Source: Thermodesulfovibrio sp.
GTDB lineage: Bacteria; Nitrospirota; Thermodesulfovibrionia; Thermodesulfovibrionales; UBA6898
Direction of reading: 5' to 3'
Length of the DNA stretch: 62,492 nucleotides
Assembly: GCA_013824615.1 (NCBI GenBank)
Contig: PNOC01000017.1
Coordinates: 1-62,492 of the forward strand
Shown: positions 26,952 to 36,726 of the stretch, one piece after another
Layout: each line of letters opens with the position of its first letter
How positions within the stretch are numbered: position 1 is the stretch's first letter
Position numbers and translations under genes: made by a program
Notes under the pieces: model-generated
The model's database searches: none
Told to the model about the DNA's origin: nothing
The model's input: the letters and a program-made list of their open reading frames with translations, nothing else

Positions 26952-29900
26952 ATGTCAATGTCTGATGTTCGTGTGAAGAATCTGGTTATGCTGATTATGG
27001 TGCTATTTTCATTTTTTGTAATATTCAGCCTTGCCGGGCTGGCCTCTGCCGAAACCTACCAGTTTCAGCTCAAGTGGGGTTCTTCCGGAGCCGGAAACGG
27101 AGAGTTTAACTATGCCTCACGGGTCGCCGTTGCTCCATCCGGCTCTGTGTATGTGACTGATCACAGCAATAATCGTATCCAGAAGTTTGATATGAACGGG
27201 GGATACATAGGGCAATGGGGCTCGGCCGGGCCGGGAGAAAGTCAATTTAATAATCCTATGGGAATAGCGGTGGATACCTTTGGCAATGTCTATGTTGCCG
27301 ATACACAAAATAATCGCATCCAGAAGTTTGACTCTGATGGAGGTTTCATCCGGCAGTGGGGCGGCCCTGGTGGGGCTGATGGCGAATTTACTCAGCCCTT
27401 TGCTGTGGCTGCCAGTGCGTCAGGCCACATTTATGTTGCCGAAGATGGCAATCGGGTGCAGAAGTTCGACCTTGACGGCAGCTTCATTACAAAATGGGGG
27501 TCCTCGGGGACAAATCCCGGGCAGTTCTCCGGCCCTCGCGGTATTGCTGCAGACACCTTCGGCAATGTCTATGTGTCTGAGTACTTCAACAACCGGATAC
27601 AGAAGTTCACTTCCGACGGAGGCTACATAAGGCAGTGGGGCACTGCAGGGCCGCTTGATGGCCAATTTAATATGCCCTATGGCTTGGCCGCGGATGCAGC
27701 CGGGAATGTATTTGTGGTGGACCACGGCAACGGACGCGTGCAGAAGTTCGACCCGGAGGGTAACTTTATCAGCAGGTTCGGCTCCGGGGGGTCCGGGGAT
27801 GGCCAACTATCGTTCCCTACCGGTGTTGCTGTGAATGCTTATGGCAGCGTCTACGTGGCGGATATGTATAACAACCGTGTCCAAAAATTCTATCTTCCGG
27901 TTTGTGTAGCCCCTCCTTCCGGACTTGCAGGCTGGTGGACGGGGGACGGGAATGCAAACGATATCAGCGGCGGCCATAATGGGACCTTGATGAACGGCGC
28001 AACATATGAAGCCGGTCGGGTCGGGCAGGCCTTCAGTTTCAACGGCGCAAATGATTACGTGGCAATCCCCGCTCATGTTTCCATGAACCTTGGCACGGAG
28101 TTTACGGTCGATTTCTGGATGCAGCCGGCGGTGACTATTGACCCCTCAGACCCTCTGATGCATACCCTTCTTTTCAAGGGAGATTCCAATCTGATCGACA
28201 TAGCCAACGGCGATGGACGTATTGAAATTATCGGGCCTGCACAGCGACCCACCTCAGTCACGAGCACCTGGACCGCTGGCCAGTGGTATCACATTGCCGT
28301 AACATTTGATTCAGGCGGCTATAAGATATTTGTCAACGGGTTACAGGAAGGAAGTTCTCCGGATACCTATTCTATATTCGGAAATATGAGCGAGCTTGAT
28401 CTTGGGGGCGGGTTCGCCCCTGATACAGATTTCAACGGCCTTATTGACGAAATTGAGGTCTTCACCCGAGCCTTGTCTGATCAGGAGATTATCGCCATCT
28501 ATAATGCCGGCACCGCCGGTAAATGCAAACCCTGCATAGCTCCTCCTTCCGGCATGGTTGCATGGTGGGCGGGGGACGACAACGCCGAGGATATGCTGGG
28601 CATTAGCCCTGGCACATTGATGAATGGTGCAACCTTTGCCGACGGCAAGGTCGGCCGGGCGTTCAGTTTCAGCGGGCCGGAGGCTTCCGTTACGGTGCCT
28701 GCCAGCAGTTCCTGGGCTTTTGGAACCGCTGACTTTGCAATTGACTTTTGGGCATACAGTACATCTTTTGCTGCCCGTCGTCCTCTAATCAACAACCGAA
28801 AGACTGGAGCTGGTGACAATATGTGGGCCATAGAGATTTATGGCTCGGCAAATATGGTAGAGTTCCATTCAGGGTCGTCGATATACCTGCAGGCCACCAA
28901 CCCGTTGCTCAATTCGAACTGGAACCATATTGCCGTGACAAGATCTGCTGGTACGCTGAGCATTTATATAAATGGGACCCTGTCCGGGAGTGCAGGCGTA
29001 GGGAGCGATTTTTCTCAAGTCAATGATCTGCAAATAGGCAGGGACATTATGTCGGGGAACCAACTCTCCGGCGGGAGTTTTCAGGGTCTTATCGACGAAG
29101 TAGAAATCCATAACCGCGCACTGACCGCAGCCGAGATCGCTGCCATCTATAACGCTGGCGGCGGAGGCATGTGCAAAGCCTGTACTGCTCCGCCTTCCGG
29201 CATCGTCGCCTGGTGGAAGGCGGATGGCAATGCGGTTGACGCTGTGGGGACAAACCATGGGACGCTGCAGGGTGGAATGGGATACGTTCCCGGCAAGGTA
29301 GGTCAGGCATTCAGTTTTAACGGAGTGAACAATTATGTGCAGACACCTCCTACGAACAGTATTCCCTTCGGAGGAGCGGCAAGGACCCTGGACTTCTGGA
29401 TGAAAACAGATGATCAGCAGGATGGAAAAGCGCCAATCGTCTACGGGGCACACACTTCGGAGAGTGCATTTTATGTATCACTGTTCGGCGGAAAAGCCTG
29501 CATTGGATATTGGGGAGGTGGTCCGCTTGAAGTCTGCGGTTCAATGCCTGTCACCAATGGGGAATGGCACTATATAGCGCTCACGTACGAGTCCGGGGAG
29601 GCCAGGCTTTTTGTTGACGGAGTGCTGGACGCCGGCGTGACGAGATCGTATAATACTTCGCTTACGGAGACCGTACTTATCGGAGGGGGCGTTTCGGTTT
29701 CTTATTATTCCGGTTTTGTCGATGAGATCGGAATCTACGACCGTGCCCTATCCGCCCCGGAGATCGCCGCACTGTATAACGCGGGCAGCACAGGCAAGTG
29801 CTTTAACGCCGACACGACTCCCAACGGGTTTATCTTCGAACCCGTTACCGGTGCGACGCCGAATGTATCGTACAATGCCGGCATGATCACGGTAACCGGC

Positions 29901-30635
29901 ATAAACGTACCGGTTGAGGTCACGGTGAGTGGAGGGGAGTATTCTATCGGCTGCACAGGGACATTCACCACTGCCCCGGGCACGGTTGTCAATGGGAATA
30001 CGGTCTGCGTGAGGCAGATGTCTTCTCCAGACTACTCGACTACTACCACCACGACCCTGACCATAGGAGACGGCAGCGCCGATTTCAATGTAACGACCAT
30101 GCTATCACATACTCTCAATGCGGTTGCTGTGCCTTCCGGGGGGAAGACCTTTTCCCCATCATCCTGGATAGTTGGTGACGGTGGTAATATCGTTATTAAT
30201 ATAGAAGCGAATTCGCCGTACTATTTTATTTCCGCGACAGATACCTGCGGTGAGGGCGGAACTCAGAACGGGACAGTCGATGAAAACAACATGTCATACA
30301 GCGTTCCCTCCGTGACCATCGACTGCAGCGTTACGGTGCAGTATGCGGAATACCTCGTCAGACGGCTCCTGGCAGAAGTGCCAACCGGACATTACCTCTC
30401 TATACAGGCCGCATACGAGAGTCCCATAAGCGGCGAGGAGATACAGGCCCAGCAGACAACGTTTCCGGGAGATCTGAATCTGAACCTGCCGGTTTCTCTG
30501 ACGTTGAGGGGCGGATACGATTCCGGCTTTGTACCCAATGCGGGAGGCTTCACGACCATCGGCGGAATGATGACAGTTATACAGGGGACGGTGACGGTGG
30601 AGAATATAACAGTGCATGCAGTAGAGCAAAAATGA
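26952..30635 (+). CDS. Exported NHL six-bladed propeller plus three LamG domains
   Basis: Encodes 1227 aa, the largest protein in the window. A signal peptide (about 1-38, ending ASAE) precedes six NHL repeats (about 40-315; units such as FNNPMGIAVDTFGNVYVAD followed by NNRIQKF), a complete six-bladed propeller. Three LamG domains follow (about 318-520, 530-735, 747-950), then two beta-rich domains (about 955-1140) and the C-terminal module (about 1140-1227: YLSIQAAYESPISGEEI, LRGGYDSGF, TVTVENITV). The second LamG is close to the second LamG of the 13176-16481 protein. ATG follows GGGAGGAATT. Probably a surface adhesin or glycan-binding protein. Confidence 0.85.
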   Translation: MSMSDVRVKNLVMLIMVLFSFFVIFSLAGLASAETYQFQLKWGSSGAGNGEFNYASRVAVAPSGSVYVTDHSNNRIQKFDMNGGYIGQWGSAGPGESQFNNPMGIAVDTFGNVYVADTQNNRIQKFDSDGGFIRQWGGPGGADGEFTQPFAVAASASGHIYVAEDGNRVQKFDLDGSFITKWGSSGTNPGQFSGPRGIAADTFGNVYVSEYFNNRIQKFTSDGGYIRQWGTAGPLDGQFNMPYGLAADAAGNVFVVDHGNGRVQKFDPEGNFISRFGSGGSGDGQLSFPTGVAVNAYGSVYVADMYNNRVQKFYLPVCVAPPSGLAGWWTGDGNANDISGGHNGTLMNGATYEAGRVGQAFSFNGANDYVAIPAHVSMNLGTEFTVDFWMQPAVTIDPSDPLMHTLLFKGDSNLIDIANGDGRIEIIGPAQRPTSVTSTWTAGQWYHIAVTFDSGGYKIFVNGLQEGSSPDTYSIFGNMSELDLGGGFAPDTDFNGLIDEIEVFTRALSDQEIIAIYNAGTAGKCKPCIAPPSGMVAWWAGDDNAEDMLGISPGTLMNGATFADGKVGRAFSFSGPEASVTVPASSSWAFGTADFAIDFWAYSTSFAARRPLINNRKTGAGDNMWAIEIYGSANMVEFHSGSSIYLQATNPLLNSNWNHIAVTRSAGTLSIYINGTLSGSAGVGSDFSQVNDLQIGRDIMSGNQLSGGSFQGLIDEVEIHNRALTAAEIAAIYNAGGGGMCKACTAPPSGIVAWWKADGNAVDAVGTNHGTLQGGMGYVPGKVGQAFSFNGVNNYVQTPPTNSIPFGGAARTLDFWMKTDDQQDGKAPIVYGAHTSESAFYVSLFGGKACIGYWGGGPLEVCGSMPVTNGEWHYIALTYESGEARLFVDGVLDAGVTRSYNTSLTETVLIGGGVSVSYYSGFVDEIGIYDRALSAPEIAALYNAGSTGKCFNADTTPNGFIFEPVTGATPNVSYNAGMITVTGINVPVEVTVSGGEYSIGCTGTFTTAPGTVVNGNTVCVRQMSSPDYSTTTTTTLTIGDGSADFNVTTMLSHTLNAVAVPSGGKTFSPSSWIVGDGGNIVINIEANSPYYFISATDTCGEGGTQNGTVDENNMSYSVPSVTIDCSVTVQYAEYLVRRLLAEVPTGHYLSIQAAYESPISGEEIQAQQTTFPGDLNLNLPVSLTLRGGYDSGFVPNAGGFTTIGGMMTVIQGTVTVENITVHAVEQK

Positions 30636-30834
30636 CGGAAAAACCTTAGTGATTTTAACTCGCTGCAAGGGCGCCTCACTGTTGCAATTAAGCCGGGTGA
30701 TTCGAGAAATGTTGTTTGAGAAAAAGGCCCTCATAGATATTTTGACGCTGAAGCCTGATAAACTTAAATTACGAGAAGCAGAGCCCCTTCAGGGCGCTCT
30801 AGTTTAACCGGACAGTAATGCACTGAGGTGAGAA

Positions 30835-32496
30835 ATGAAAATAATGAATCTGTTCAGACCGGCAGTATTTTTGGTGGTTATTCTGGCAGCGACGGTACTG
30901 GTTGCTCTGTTTTCTGGAGGTGAGTCATCCGCGGCTACGCTGCTTGTCACGTCTTTGAGCGATGACGCTAATCCAGGGACCCTCCGCAACCTTATTGCAG
31001 CTGCCTCTGCGGGTGACACGATTAAATTCGGAGTAACCGGCAGGATTAATCTTGCCAGTGGCAGCGGAAGTCTTGTAATAACCAAGAATCTTACCATTGC
31101 CGGCCCTGGGGCAGAAGTCCTCGAAATCAGCGGTTACGATCCAGTTACTACCGTTGCAGGCAGGGTTTTTTTTATCAATACTGTCGCTTTGACAACAATT
31201 TCAGGGGTGACTATTCGGGATGGTAATGCTGGCATCGGGGTGGGTGGAGGCATTGATAATCGTGGCAGCCTGAAAGTCAGTGAGGTAATCTTTACGCTTA
31301 ATACTGCGAGCATTGGCGGTGGTCTCCACTCGCAGACAGAAACCGCCACGCTGCTCATTGAGAGAAGCTATTTTTTTAACAATAATGCCGATAATGGTGG
31401 CGGGGCAATTGCAAAAGCTACCGGTGACGCAAACATCTTAGATTCTGCTTTTGCGGGGAATGCAGCCTACTATGGGGGTGCTATTGCGATGACCAACACA
31501 GGTCTGCTGACGATACAGAACACTACTTTTCATTCTAACAATGCAAATATTGCCGGAGCGATTACCACATCTTCCGCAAGCAGTACGCTGACATTACTAA
31601 ACTGCACTTTTTCTGACAATTACGCGAATTCTCCAGGTGGTACCTTGAGCATCGAGACGGGGTCGACTGTCAATGCGAGCAATACTATTTTTGCAAACAT
31701 TAACGTCACGGGCGCAAGCAACTGTAATGTTCCCATTAACGGGACGAATAGTCACAACCTTGATTTCGGCGGACCTGTGGAGTCGTTGAACTCCTGTGGC
31801 GCCCTGCTTACGGGTAATCCCCTGCTCGGAGTTTTCAATACGAACGGCGGGATGACTCCGACCCGCGCTCCACAGCCGGGAAGCGCTGCTATTGACGCAG
31901 GAGATTCGGCCGGCGCACCTGCTACAGACCAGCGCGGCTGGCCGCGGCCTTATGGTGCTGCTGTGGATATCGGCGCTGTTGAGGTCATGCCTTCAGCCCT
32001 GCTGGAGGTTCTCAGGTCAGGTCTTGGGAGCATAATCTCTAACCCTCCGGGCCTCGTTTGTACCACCGGCTGTGCTGGTGCCTCAACGTATTTTCAGTTG
32101 AACAGCACTGTTGTTTTGTCTTCCATCCCTGATCCAGGGAACGAGATCTTCGGAGGGTGGACAGGCACCGGCTGCGGCAGTTCAGTCCTTATGTCCGTTA
32201 ACCGGCAGTGCACAGCAACGTTTACGCACTGCGCGGGAAATCCGGTGAAGGGACCGCTCAACTCATACCTGACAATAACCGAAGTCTACAATAGCGCTGG
32301 AGGGGGGGCAACAGTCCCTCTTCTTGTCACTGCGTCCCGCCGGATTGAAGACCTGATTCTGAATGATAACAAGACACTGATTTTAAGCGGAGGATATGAC
32401 TGCGCCTTTGAGAGTCCAGTCGGTTTGACGTATATCGACGGCATAATTTCGATAGGTGGCGGTACCGTTATCCTTGACAGAATCTCTATTCTGTAG
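30835..32496 (+). CDS. Exported beta-helix protein with GGYD C-terminal module
   Basis: Encodes 553 aa. The signal peptide ends at SSA-A (about 34). A right-handed beta-helix (about 60-330) shows repeated GGG/GGAI turns and N-rich rungs, ending in a choice-of-anchor-Q-like segment with DQRGWPRPYGAAVDIGAVE. An InlB-like repeat follows (about 388-458, with WTGTGCGSS and CTATF), then the shared module (about 465-553: SYLTITEVYNSA, LSGGYDCAFE, ISIGGGTVILDRISIL). There is no LamG domain, so the C-terminal module is what unites it with the other four proteins. ATG follows TGAGGTGAGAA; 199 bp of unremarkable sequence separates it from the gene before. Confidence 0.8.
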   Translation: MKIMNLFRPAVFLVVILAATVLVALFSGGESSAATLLVTSLSDDANPGTLRNLIAAASAGDTIKFGVTGRINLASGSGSLVITKNLTIAGPGAEVLEISGYDPVTTVAGRVFFINTVALTTISGVTIRDGNAGIGVGGGIDNRGSLKVSEVIFTLNTASIGGGLHSQTETATLLIERSYFFNNNADNGGGAIAKATGDANILDSAFAGNAAYYGGAIAMTNTGLLTIQNTTFHSNNANIAGAITTSSASSTLTLLNCTFSDNYANSPGGTLSIETGSTVNASNTIFANINVTGASNCNVPINGTNSHNLDFGGPVESLNSCGALLTGNPLLGVFNTNGGMTPTRAPQPGSAAIDAGDSAGAPATDQRGWPRPYGAAVDIGAVEVMPSALLEVLRSGLGSIISNPPGLVCTTGCAGASTYFQLNSTVVLSSIPDPGNEIFGGWTGTGCGSSVLMSVNRQCTATFTHCAGNPVKGPLNSYLTITEVYNSAGGGATVPLLVTASRRIEDLILNDNKTLILSGGYDCAFESPVGLTYIDGIISIGGGTVILDRISIL

Positions 32497-32556
32497 TCTG
32501 TTGTATGAGGGATGCCCCCGGCTCGCCGGGAAATTATGTTTTATCCGGCAAACCCC

Positions 32557-32586
32557 TTGATAAAATAAGGAAAAATCGGCGATAAT
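32557..32586 (+). promoter_or_regulatory. Putative promoter of the aromatic/ispH/rpsA operon
   Basis: TTGATA (32557-32562), 18 bp, GATAAT (32581-32586) is close to the housekeeping consensus. Transcription would begin about 60 bp before pheA. A CCCGGCTCGCCGGG hairpin lies just upstream and may end the preceding transcript. Confidence 0.55.
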
Positions 32587-32655
32587 AGCAATCTGTCAGG
32601 CTGGAGGCTTCCGTTAATACCGGAGGCAATTTGGGTGTCCTGATATCGATTGTAT

Positions 32656-33729
32656 ATGAAAGAACTCGATAACCTCAGAAAAAACATCGACCGAACAGAT
32701 GACGAGATTCTCGCGCTGCTGAATCAGCGCGCCGGATATGTCCTTGAGGTCGGCAATATCAAGCGTGCCCAGAAGGTCAAGTTCTACCGGCCTGATCGGG
32801 AACGCCGGATACTGGAGCGTCTCACAAAAAACAACGACGGGCCGTTTCCGAGCGATGCCCTGCGGGCGATCTACCGTGAAATCCTCTCTGCGTCTCTTTC
32901 GCTCGAAGAACCGCTGAAGGTCTCCTGCCTCGGTCCTCTGGCTACCTATACCCATCTGGCTGCGCTGAGGTTTTTTGGTTCTTCGGCCGCCTTTGTGCCG
33001 GTGGACAGTATCCGCAAGGTCTTCGAGAATGTAGAGACGAATAAGGCCGAATACGGAGTCGTGCCTATAGAGAACTCCAACGAGGGGGTGGTGAGTCATA
33101 CGCTCGACATGTTTGTTGACTCTGACCTTCAGGTCGTTGCCGAGATCATCCTTGAGATTTCTCATAATCTGCTTTCAAAACAGACAGACCGGCGGAAGAT
33201 AAAAAAGGTCTATTCTCATCCGCAGGGGCTTGCCCAGTGCCGCGCCTGGCTTGAGGCGAATATGCCGGGCGTGCCGGTTGCCGAATCGACCAGCACTGCA
33301 AGGGCAGCAGAGCTTGCCTCGAAAGAGCGCTACACTGCGGCCATCGCCAGTGAGATAGCTGCCCGCATGTATGACCTGAATATAGTCGAACGCAATATCC
33401 AGGACAGCCGGAGAAATATTACGCGGTTTCTTGTCATATCAAAGGAATTTCCTCATCGCACCGGCAATGACAAGACCTCGGTCATGTTCTCGATCAAGCA
33501 CAGGCCAGGTACGCTGTATGATGTCCTGCTGCCCTTCAAGCGGGCCAAGATAAATTTGACGAAGATCGAATCTCGGCCTTCCAAGAGAAAGGCATGGGAG
33601 TATATCTTTTTTGTCGATATGGAAGGGCATGTCGAGGATAAGAAGGTCAGTAAGGCGATTGAGCAGTTGAAGGAGAATTGCCTTTATCTTAAGATCCTCG
33701 GTTCATACCCCCAAGGGAGGATACAATGA
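32656..33729 (+). CDS. pheA: Chorismate mutase / prephenate dehydratase (P-protein)
   Basis: Encodes 357 aa from ATG 32656. The N-terminal chorismate mutase (about 1-85) has LRKNIDRTDDEILALLNQRA and FYRPDRERRIL. The prephenate dehydratase (about 90-270) has GPLATYTHLAALRFFG, YGVVPIENSNEGVV and a late SRRNITRFLVI. The ACT domain (about 280-355, KTSVMFSIKHRPGTLYDVL, then IESRPSK) should bind phenylalanine for feedback control. It commits chorismate to phenylpyruvate. No convincing Shine-Dalgarno precedes the start. Its stop overlaps hisC by ATGA, and it opens a ten-gene operon. Confidence 0.95.
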   Translation: MKELDNLRKNIDRTDDEILALLNQRAGYVLEVGNIKRAQKVKFYRPDRERRILERLTKNNDGPFPSDALRAIYREILSASLSLEEPLKVSCLGPLATYTHLAALRFFGSSAAFVPVDSIRKVFENVETNKAEYGVVPIENSNEGVVSHTLDMFVDSDLQVVAEIILEISHNLLSKQTDRRKIKKVYSHPQGLAQCRAWLEANMPGVPVAESTSTARAAELASKERYTAAIASEIAARMYDLNIVERNIQDSRRNITRFLVISKEFPHRTGNDKTSVMFSIKHRPGTLYDVLLPFKRAKINLTKIESRPSKRKAWEYIFFVDMEGHVEDKKVSKAIEQLKENCLYLKILGSYPQGRIQ

Positions 33730-34796
33730 TTCAACCGCCGGATTATGTACTCGGCATTCAGCCGTATGTGCCCGGGAAGCCGCTTGAAGAGCTTGAGCGG
33801 GAACTCGGCATCTCAAACTCGATAAAACTCGCCTCGAACGAAAATCCTGTCGGCCCGTCACCAGCCGCAATTAAAGCGCTCCAGGATTCGTTTGCTGATC
33901 TCAACCGGTATCCCGACGGGGCAGGGTATTATCTGAAACAGACGCTGGCTGCAAAGCTTGGTGTTTCCGAGGATGAGCTGATACTCGGCAACGGCTCGAA
34001 TGAACTGCTGGATATCGCGGTCAGGACCTTCATGAAGGCAGGAGATGCGGCAGTAATGGCCGTGCCCTCCTTTGTCGTTTATGCGATGGCTGTGCAAGCG
34101 GTCGGCGGCAGGTCTGTCCAGGTACCACTGAAGGATTTTACGCATGATCTGGCAGCCATGGCAGCTGCGATTACGCCCGAGACGAAGATGTTGTTTATTG
34201 CAAACCCGAACAACCCGACTGGGACGATCAATCGCAAGGCTGAATTTGACGCGCTGATGAACCGGGTTACTCCAGATATGCTTGTGGTGCTCGACGAGGC
34301 TTATTTTGAGTATGTGACCGAAGCCGACTATGCGGACAGTATGAAATATCTGCGGTCGGATAAAAATATACTGGTCCTGCGCACCTTCTCGAAGATATAT
34401 GGACTGGCCGGTCTGCGCATCGGATACGGGATGGGGAAGAAAGAGATACTCAACAATATGAACCGCATCCGCGAACCGTTCAACACGAATGCGGTTGCCC
34501 AGAAGGCGGCGCTGGCTGCCCTGGGAGATGACGACCATGTCCGGCGCTCCCGGGAAGTGAACGAGGCAGGCAAGAAATATCTTTATAAAGAACTTGACTC
34601 AATCGGCTTCCGCTACGTCCCGACCCATGCCAACTTTATTTACATGCCGGTCGAGGACGCGATGACGATCTACCATGAACTTTTGAAAAAGGGCGTCATC
34701 ATCAGGCCGATGGGGCCGAAGGCGATCAGGGTGACGATCGGCCTGCCTGAAGAGAACTTCAGATTTATTGATGCATTAAGGGATGTGAAGAAGTAA
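33726..34796 (+). CDS. hisC: Histidinol-phosphate / aromatic aminotransferase
   Basis: Encodes 356 aa, a fold-type I PLP aminotransferase. Key stretches are SIKLASNENPVGPSP, the PNNPTGT motif, DEAYFEY (cofactor Asp and Tyr) and FSKIYGLAGLRIGYG, where K223 forms the Schiff base. Sequence places it in the HisC family. Its position between pheA and aroF suggests it also, or mainly, transaminates phenylpyruvate and hydroxyphenylpyruvate in Phe and Tyr synthesis, as known for such operon-linked HisC paralogues. Start overlaps pheA stop (ATGA). Confidence 0.92.
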   Translation: MIQPPDYVLGIQPYVPGKPLEELERELGISNSIKLASNENPVGPSPAAIKALQDSFADLNRYPDGAGYYLKQTLAAKLGVSEDELILGNGSNELLDIAVRTFMKAGDAAVMAVPSFVVYAMAVQAVGGRSVQVPLKDFTHDLAAMAAAITPETKMLFIANPNNPTGTINRKAEFDALMNRVTPDMLVVLDEAYFEYVTEADYADSMKYLRSDKNILVLRTFSKIYGLAGLRIGYGMGKKEILNNMNRIREPFNTNAVAQKAALAALGDDDHVRRSREVNEAGKKYLYKELDSIGFRYVPTHANFIYMPVEDAMTIYHELLKKGVIIRPMGPKAIRVTIGLPEENFRFIDALRDVKK

Positions 34797-34815
34797 ATTA
34801 GAGGCAGCAATAGTC

Positions 34816-34833
34816 TTCCCGCGAATGCGGGAA
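34816..34833. repeat. Short REP-like hairpin in hisC-aroF spacer
   Basis: TTCCCGC (34816-34822), loop GAAT, GCGGGAA (34827-34833) forms a perfect 7-bp stem in the only sizeable gap of the operon (53 bp). It may be a small dispersed palindrome or an mRNA-stability element. Confidence 0.5.
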
Positions 34834-34849
34834 AGCGGAGAGGAAACAG

Positions 34850-35875
34850 ATGGACATAATTGTATTAAGCCATGAAGCAACAGAAGAAGATATTCAGCAT
34901 ATCATAAAAAGGCTTGCCGGCTGGGGATTGAAGATCAACCTCTCCCAGGGGACCGAGCGGACGATCATCGGCGTAATCGGCGACACCTCCAAGGTCACGG
35001 AGGAAGAAGAGGATTCGATCCGCGCTGCCACCGGGGTTGAGAATGTGGTCAGGATCCTGAAACCGTTCAAGCTTGCCAGCCGTGAATTCAGAAAAGAGAA
35101 CACGATCATTGATGTCCGGGGGATAAAGATCGGTGGGAAAAGGATCCCGGTCATGGCCGGCCCGTGCGCCGTCGAGAGCGCTGCGGTCCTGACGAGCATT
35201 GCCGAAAAGGTGAAGGCCTCCGGCGCGCTGTTTCTGCGCGGCGGCGCTTATAAGCCGAGGACCTCTCCCTATGCCTTTCAGGGGCTTGGCGAGGAGGGAC
35301 TGAAACATCTCGCCGAAGCGCGCGAGAAGACAGGACTGCCGATCGTGACCGAGATCATGGACCCGCGCGATCTTGATGTGATTTCAGAATACGCTGACAT
35401 TATCCAGATAGGTGCAAGAAATATGCAGAACTTCAGGCTGCTGCTCGAAGTGGGTGGTTCATCGAAGCCGATCCTCCTGAAGCGCGGACTTTCCTCGACG
35501 ATCAAGGAATGGCTCATGTCGGCTGAATATATCATGTCCCGCGGCAACCAGAACGTTATGCTCTGTGAACGCGGCATCAGGACCTTTGAGACAGCAACGC
35601 GAAATACGCTCGACCTTAGTGCTGTCCCGGTGCTGAAGCAGTTGACGCATCTCCCTGTGGTTGTCGACCCGAGCCACGGCGTCGGCAAGAGGGACCTCGT
35701 CGCCCCGATGGCAAAGGCAGCTATTGCCGCCGGTGCTGATGCGTTGATGATAGAGGTGCATACGAATCCCGAGGAGGCGATGTCTGACGGTGACCAGTCG
35801 CTGAAGCCGGAGCAGTTCGAGAAGCTGATGAAGGAACTGAAGCCTGTTGCCGAGGCAGTCGGGAGAGAAATCTAG
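34850..35875 (+). CDS. aroF: 3-deoxy-7-phosphoheptulonate synthase, type I-beta
   Basis: Encodes 341 aa. A ferredoxin-like regulatory domain (about 1-70, [18 protein letters not shown]) precedes the TIM-barrel catalytic domain. Motifs are [27 protein letters not shown], the GARNMQNF segment, [10 protein letters not shown] and [12 protein letters not shown], which include the metal- and phosphate-binding residues. It condenses erythrose-4-phosphate with phosphoenolpyruvate, the first step of the shikimate pathway. The N-terminal extension is typical of feedback-regulated Thermotoga-type DAHP synthases. ATG follows GGAGAGGAAACAG. Confidence 0.95.
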   Translation: MDIIVLSHEATEEDIQHIIKRLAGWGLKINLSQGTERTIIGVIGDTSKVTEEEEDSIRAATGVENVVRILKPFKLASREFRKENTIIDVRGIKIGGKRIPVMAGPCAVESAAVLTSIAEKVKASGALFLRGGAYKPRTSPYAFQGLGEEGLKHLAEAREKTGLPIVTEIMDPRDLDVISEYADIIQIGARNMQNFRLLLEVGGSSKPILLKRGLSSTIKEWLMSAEYIMSRGNQNVMLCERGIRTFETATRNTLDLSAVPVLKQLTHLPVVVDPSHGVGKRDLVAPMAKAAIAAGADALMIEVHTNPEEAMSDGDQSLKPEQFEKLMKELKPVAEAVGREI

Positions 35876-35880
35876 CATTG

Positions 35881-36726
35881 ATGTTTCCTAAAATTGCGAT
35901 TCTCGGTGTAGGCCTCATCGGCGCTTCCCTCGGCCTGGCCGCCAGGAAGCATGGCCTCTGCCGGGAGATCGCGGGCTATGGCCGTTCAATTGAAAATCTG
36001 GAGCTGGCAAAAAACAGAGGAGCTATTGACTCTTTTTCAGGCGATCCTGCCCTGGTCTGCAGGGATGCGGATCTGGTTATTCTGGCAACCCCGGTCGGCA
36101 GTTTCAAGGCTCTGGTTGCACAGATAGCCGGTTCTCTGAAGCAGGGGGCGATCGTGACCGATGCCGGAAGTGTGAAGGGCGAGCTTGTCTCCAGTCTCGA
36201 AGCAATGATGCCTGAAGGTGTCCGGTATATAGGTGCCCATCCCATTGCAGGGAGTGAACTCTCCGGGGCTGATGCAGCGTATGACTCCCTGTATAGCGGT
36301 GCCAGATGTATTATTACGCCAACAAAAAAATCCGACCCTGACGCTTTAGCAATAATAAGGGAATTTTGGCAGCGACTTGGTGCCGGGGTGGTTGAGATGG
36401 ACCCCGCAGACCATGACCGCGTTTATGCCGCTGTCAGCCATCTGCCGCATCTTGTGGCCTATACCATGGTCAATACGGTTGCGGATATAGACCGCTCATA
36501 TCTGCCTCTGGCTGGACAGGGTTTTAAAGACATGACCAGGATTGCGGGGAGCTCTCCTGAAATCTGGAGGGATATCTGCCTCATGAACCGGAAGAATCTC
36601 ATCGGTATGATTTCGGTATTTCAGAAGAACCTTGATGCATTAAGCACTTATCTTGCGGCAGCAGAAGAAGGCCCTCTTGAGGGGGAATTCCGCAAGGCAC
36701 GGGAACTCAGGGAGAGCCTTGGATAG
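35881..36726 (+). CDS. tyrA: Prephenate dehydrogenase
   Basis: Encodes 281 aa from ATG 35881 (a TTG at 35878 is in frame). The NAD(P)-binding motif is at the N-terminus (IAILGVGLIGASLGLAA). VILATPVGSF, TDAGSVKG and IGAHPIAGSELSG are the substrate-region signatures, and DHDRVYAAVSHLPHLVAY carries the conserved His. It oxidatively decarboxylates prephenate to 4-hydroxyphenylpyruvate for tyrosine. It has no fused chorismate mutase or ACT domain, so chorismate mutase activity comes from PheA. It is 5 bp from aroF and overlaps aroA. Confidence 0.93.
   Translation: MFPKIAILGVGLIGASLGLAARKHGLCREIAGYGRSIENLELAKNRGAIDSFSGDPALVCRDADLVILATPVGSFKALVAQIAGSLKQGAIVTDAGSVKGELVSSLEAMMPEGVRYIGAHPIAGSELSGADAAYDSLYSGARCIITPTKKSDPDALAIIREFWQRLGAGVVEMDPADHDRVYAAVSHLPHLVAYTMVNTVADIDRSYLPLAGQGFKDMTRIAGSSPEIWRDICLMNRKNLIGMISVFQKNLDALSTYLAAAEEGPLEGEFRKARELRESLG

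Noticed and set aside
13990-29820. CRISPR-like or tandem DNA repeats in the LamG genes
   Set aside because: The repetition is of protein domains of about 200 residues with diverged codons; there are no short regular repeats with unique spacers.
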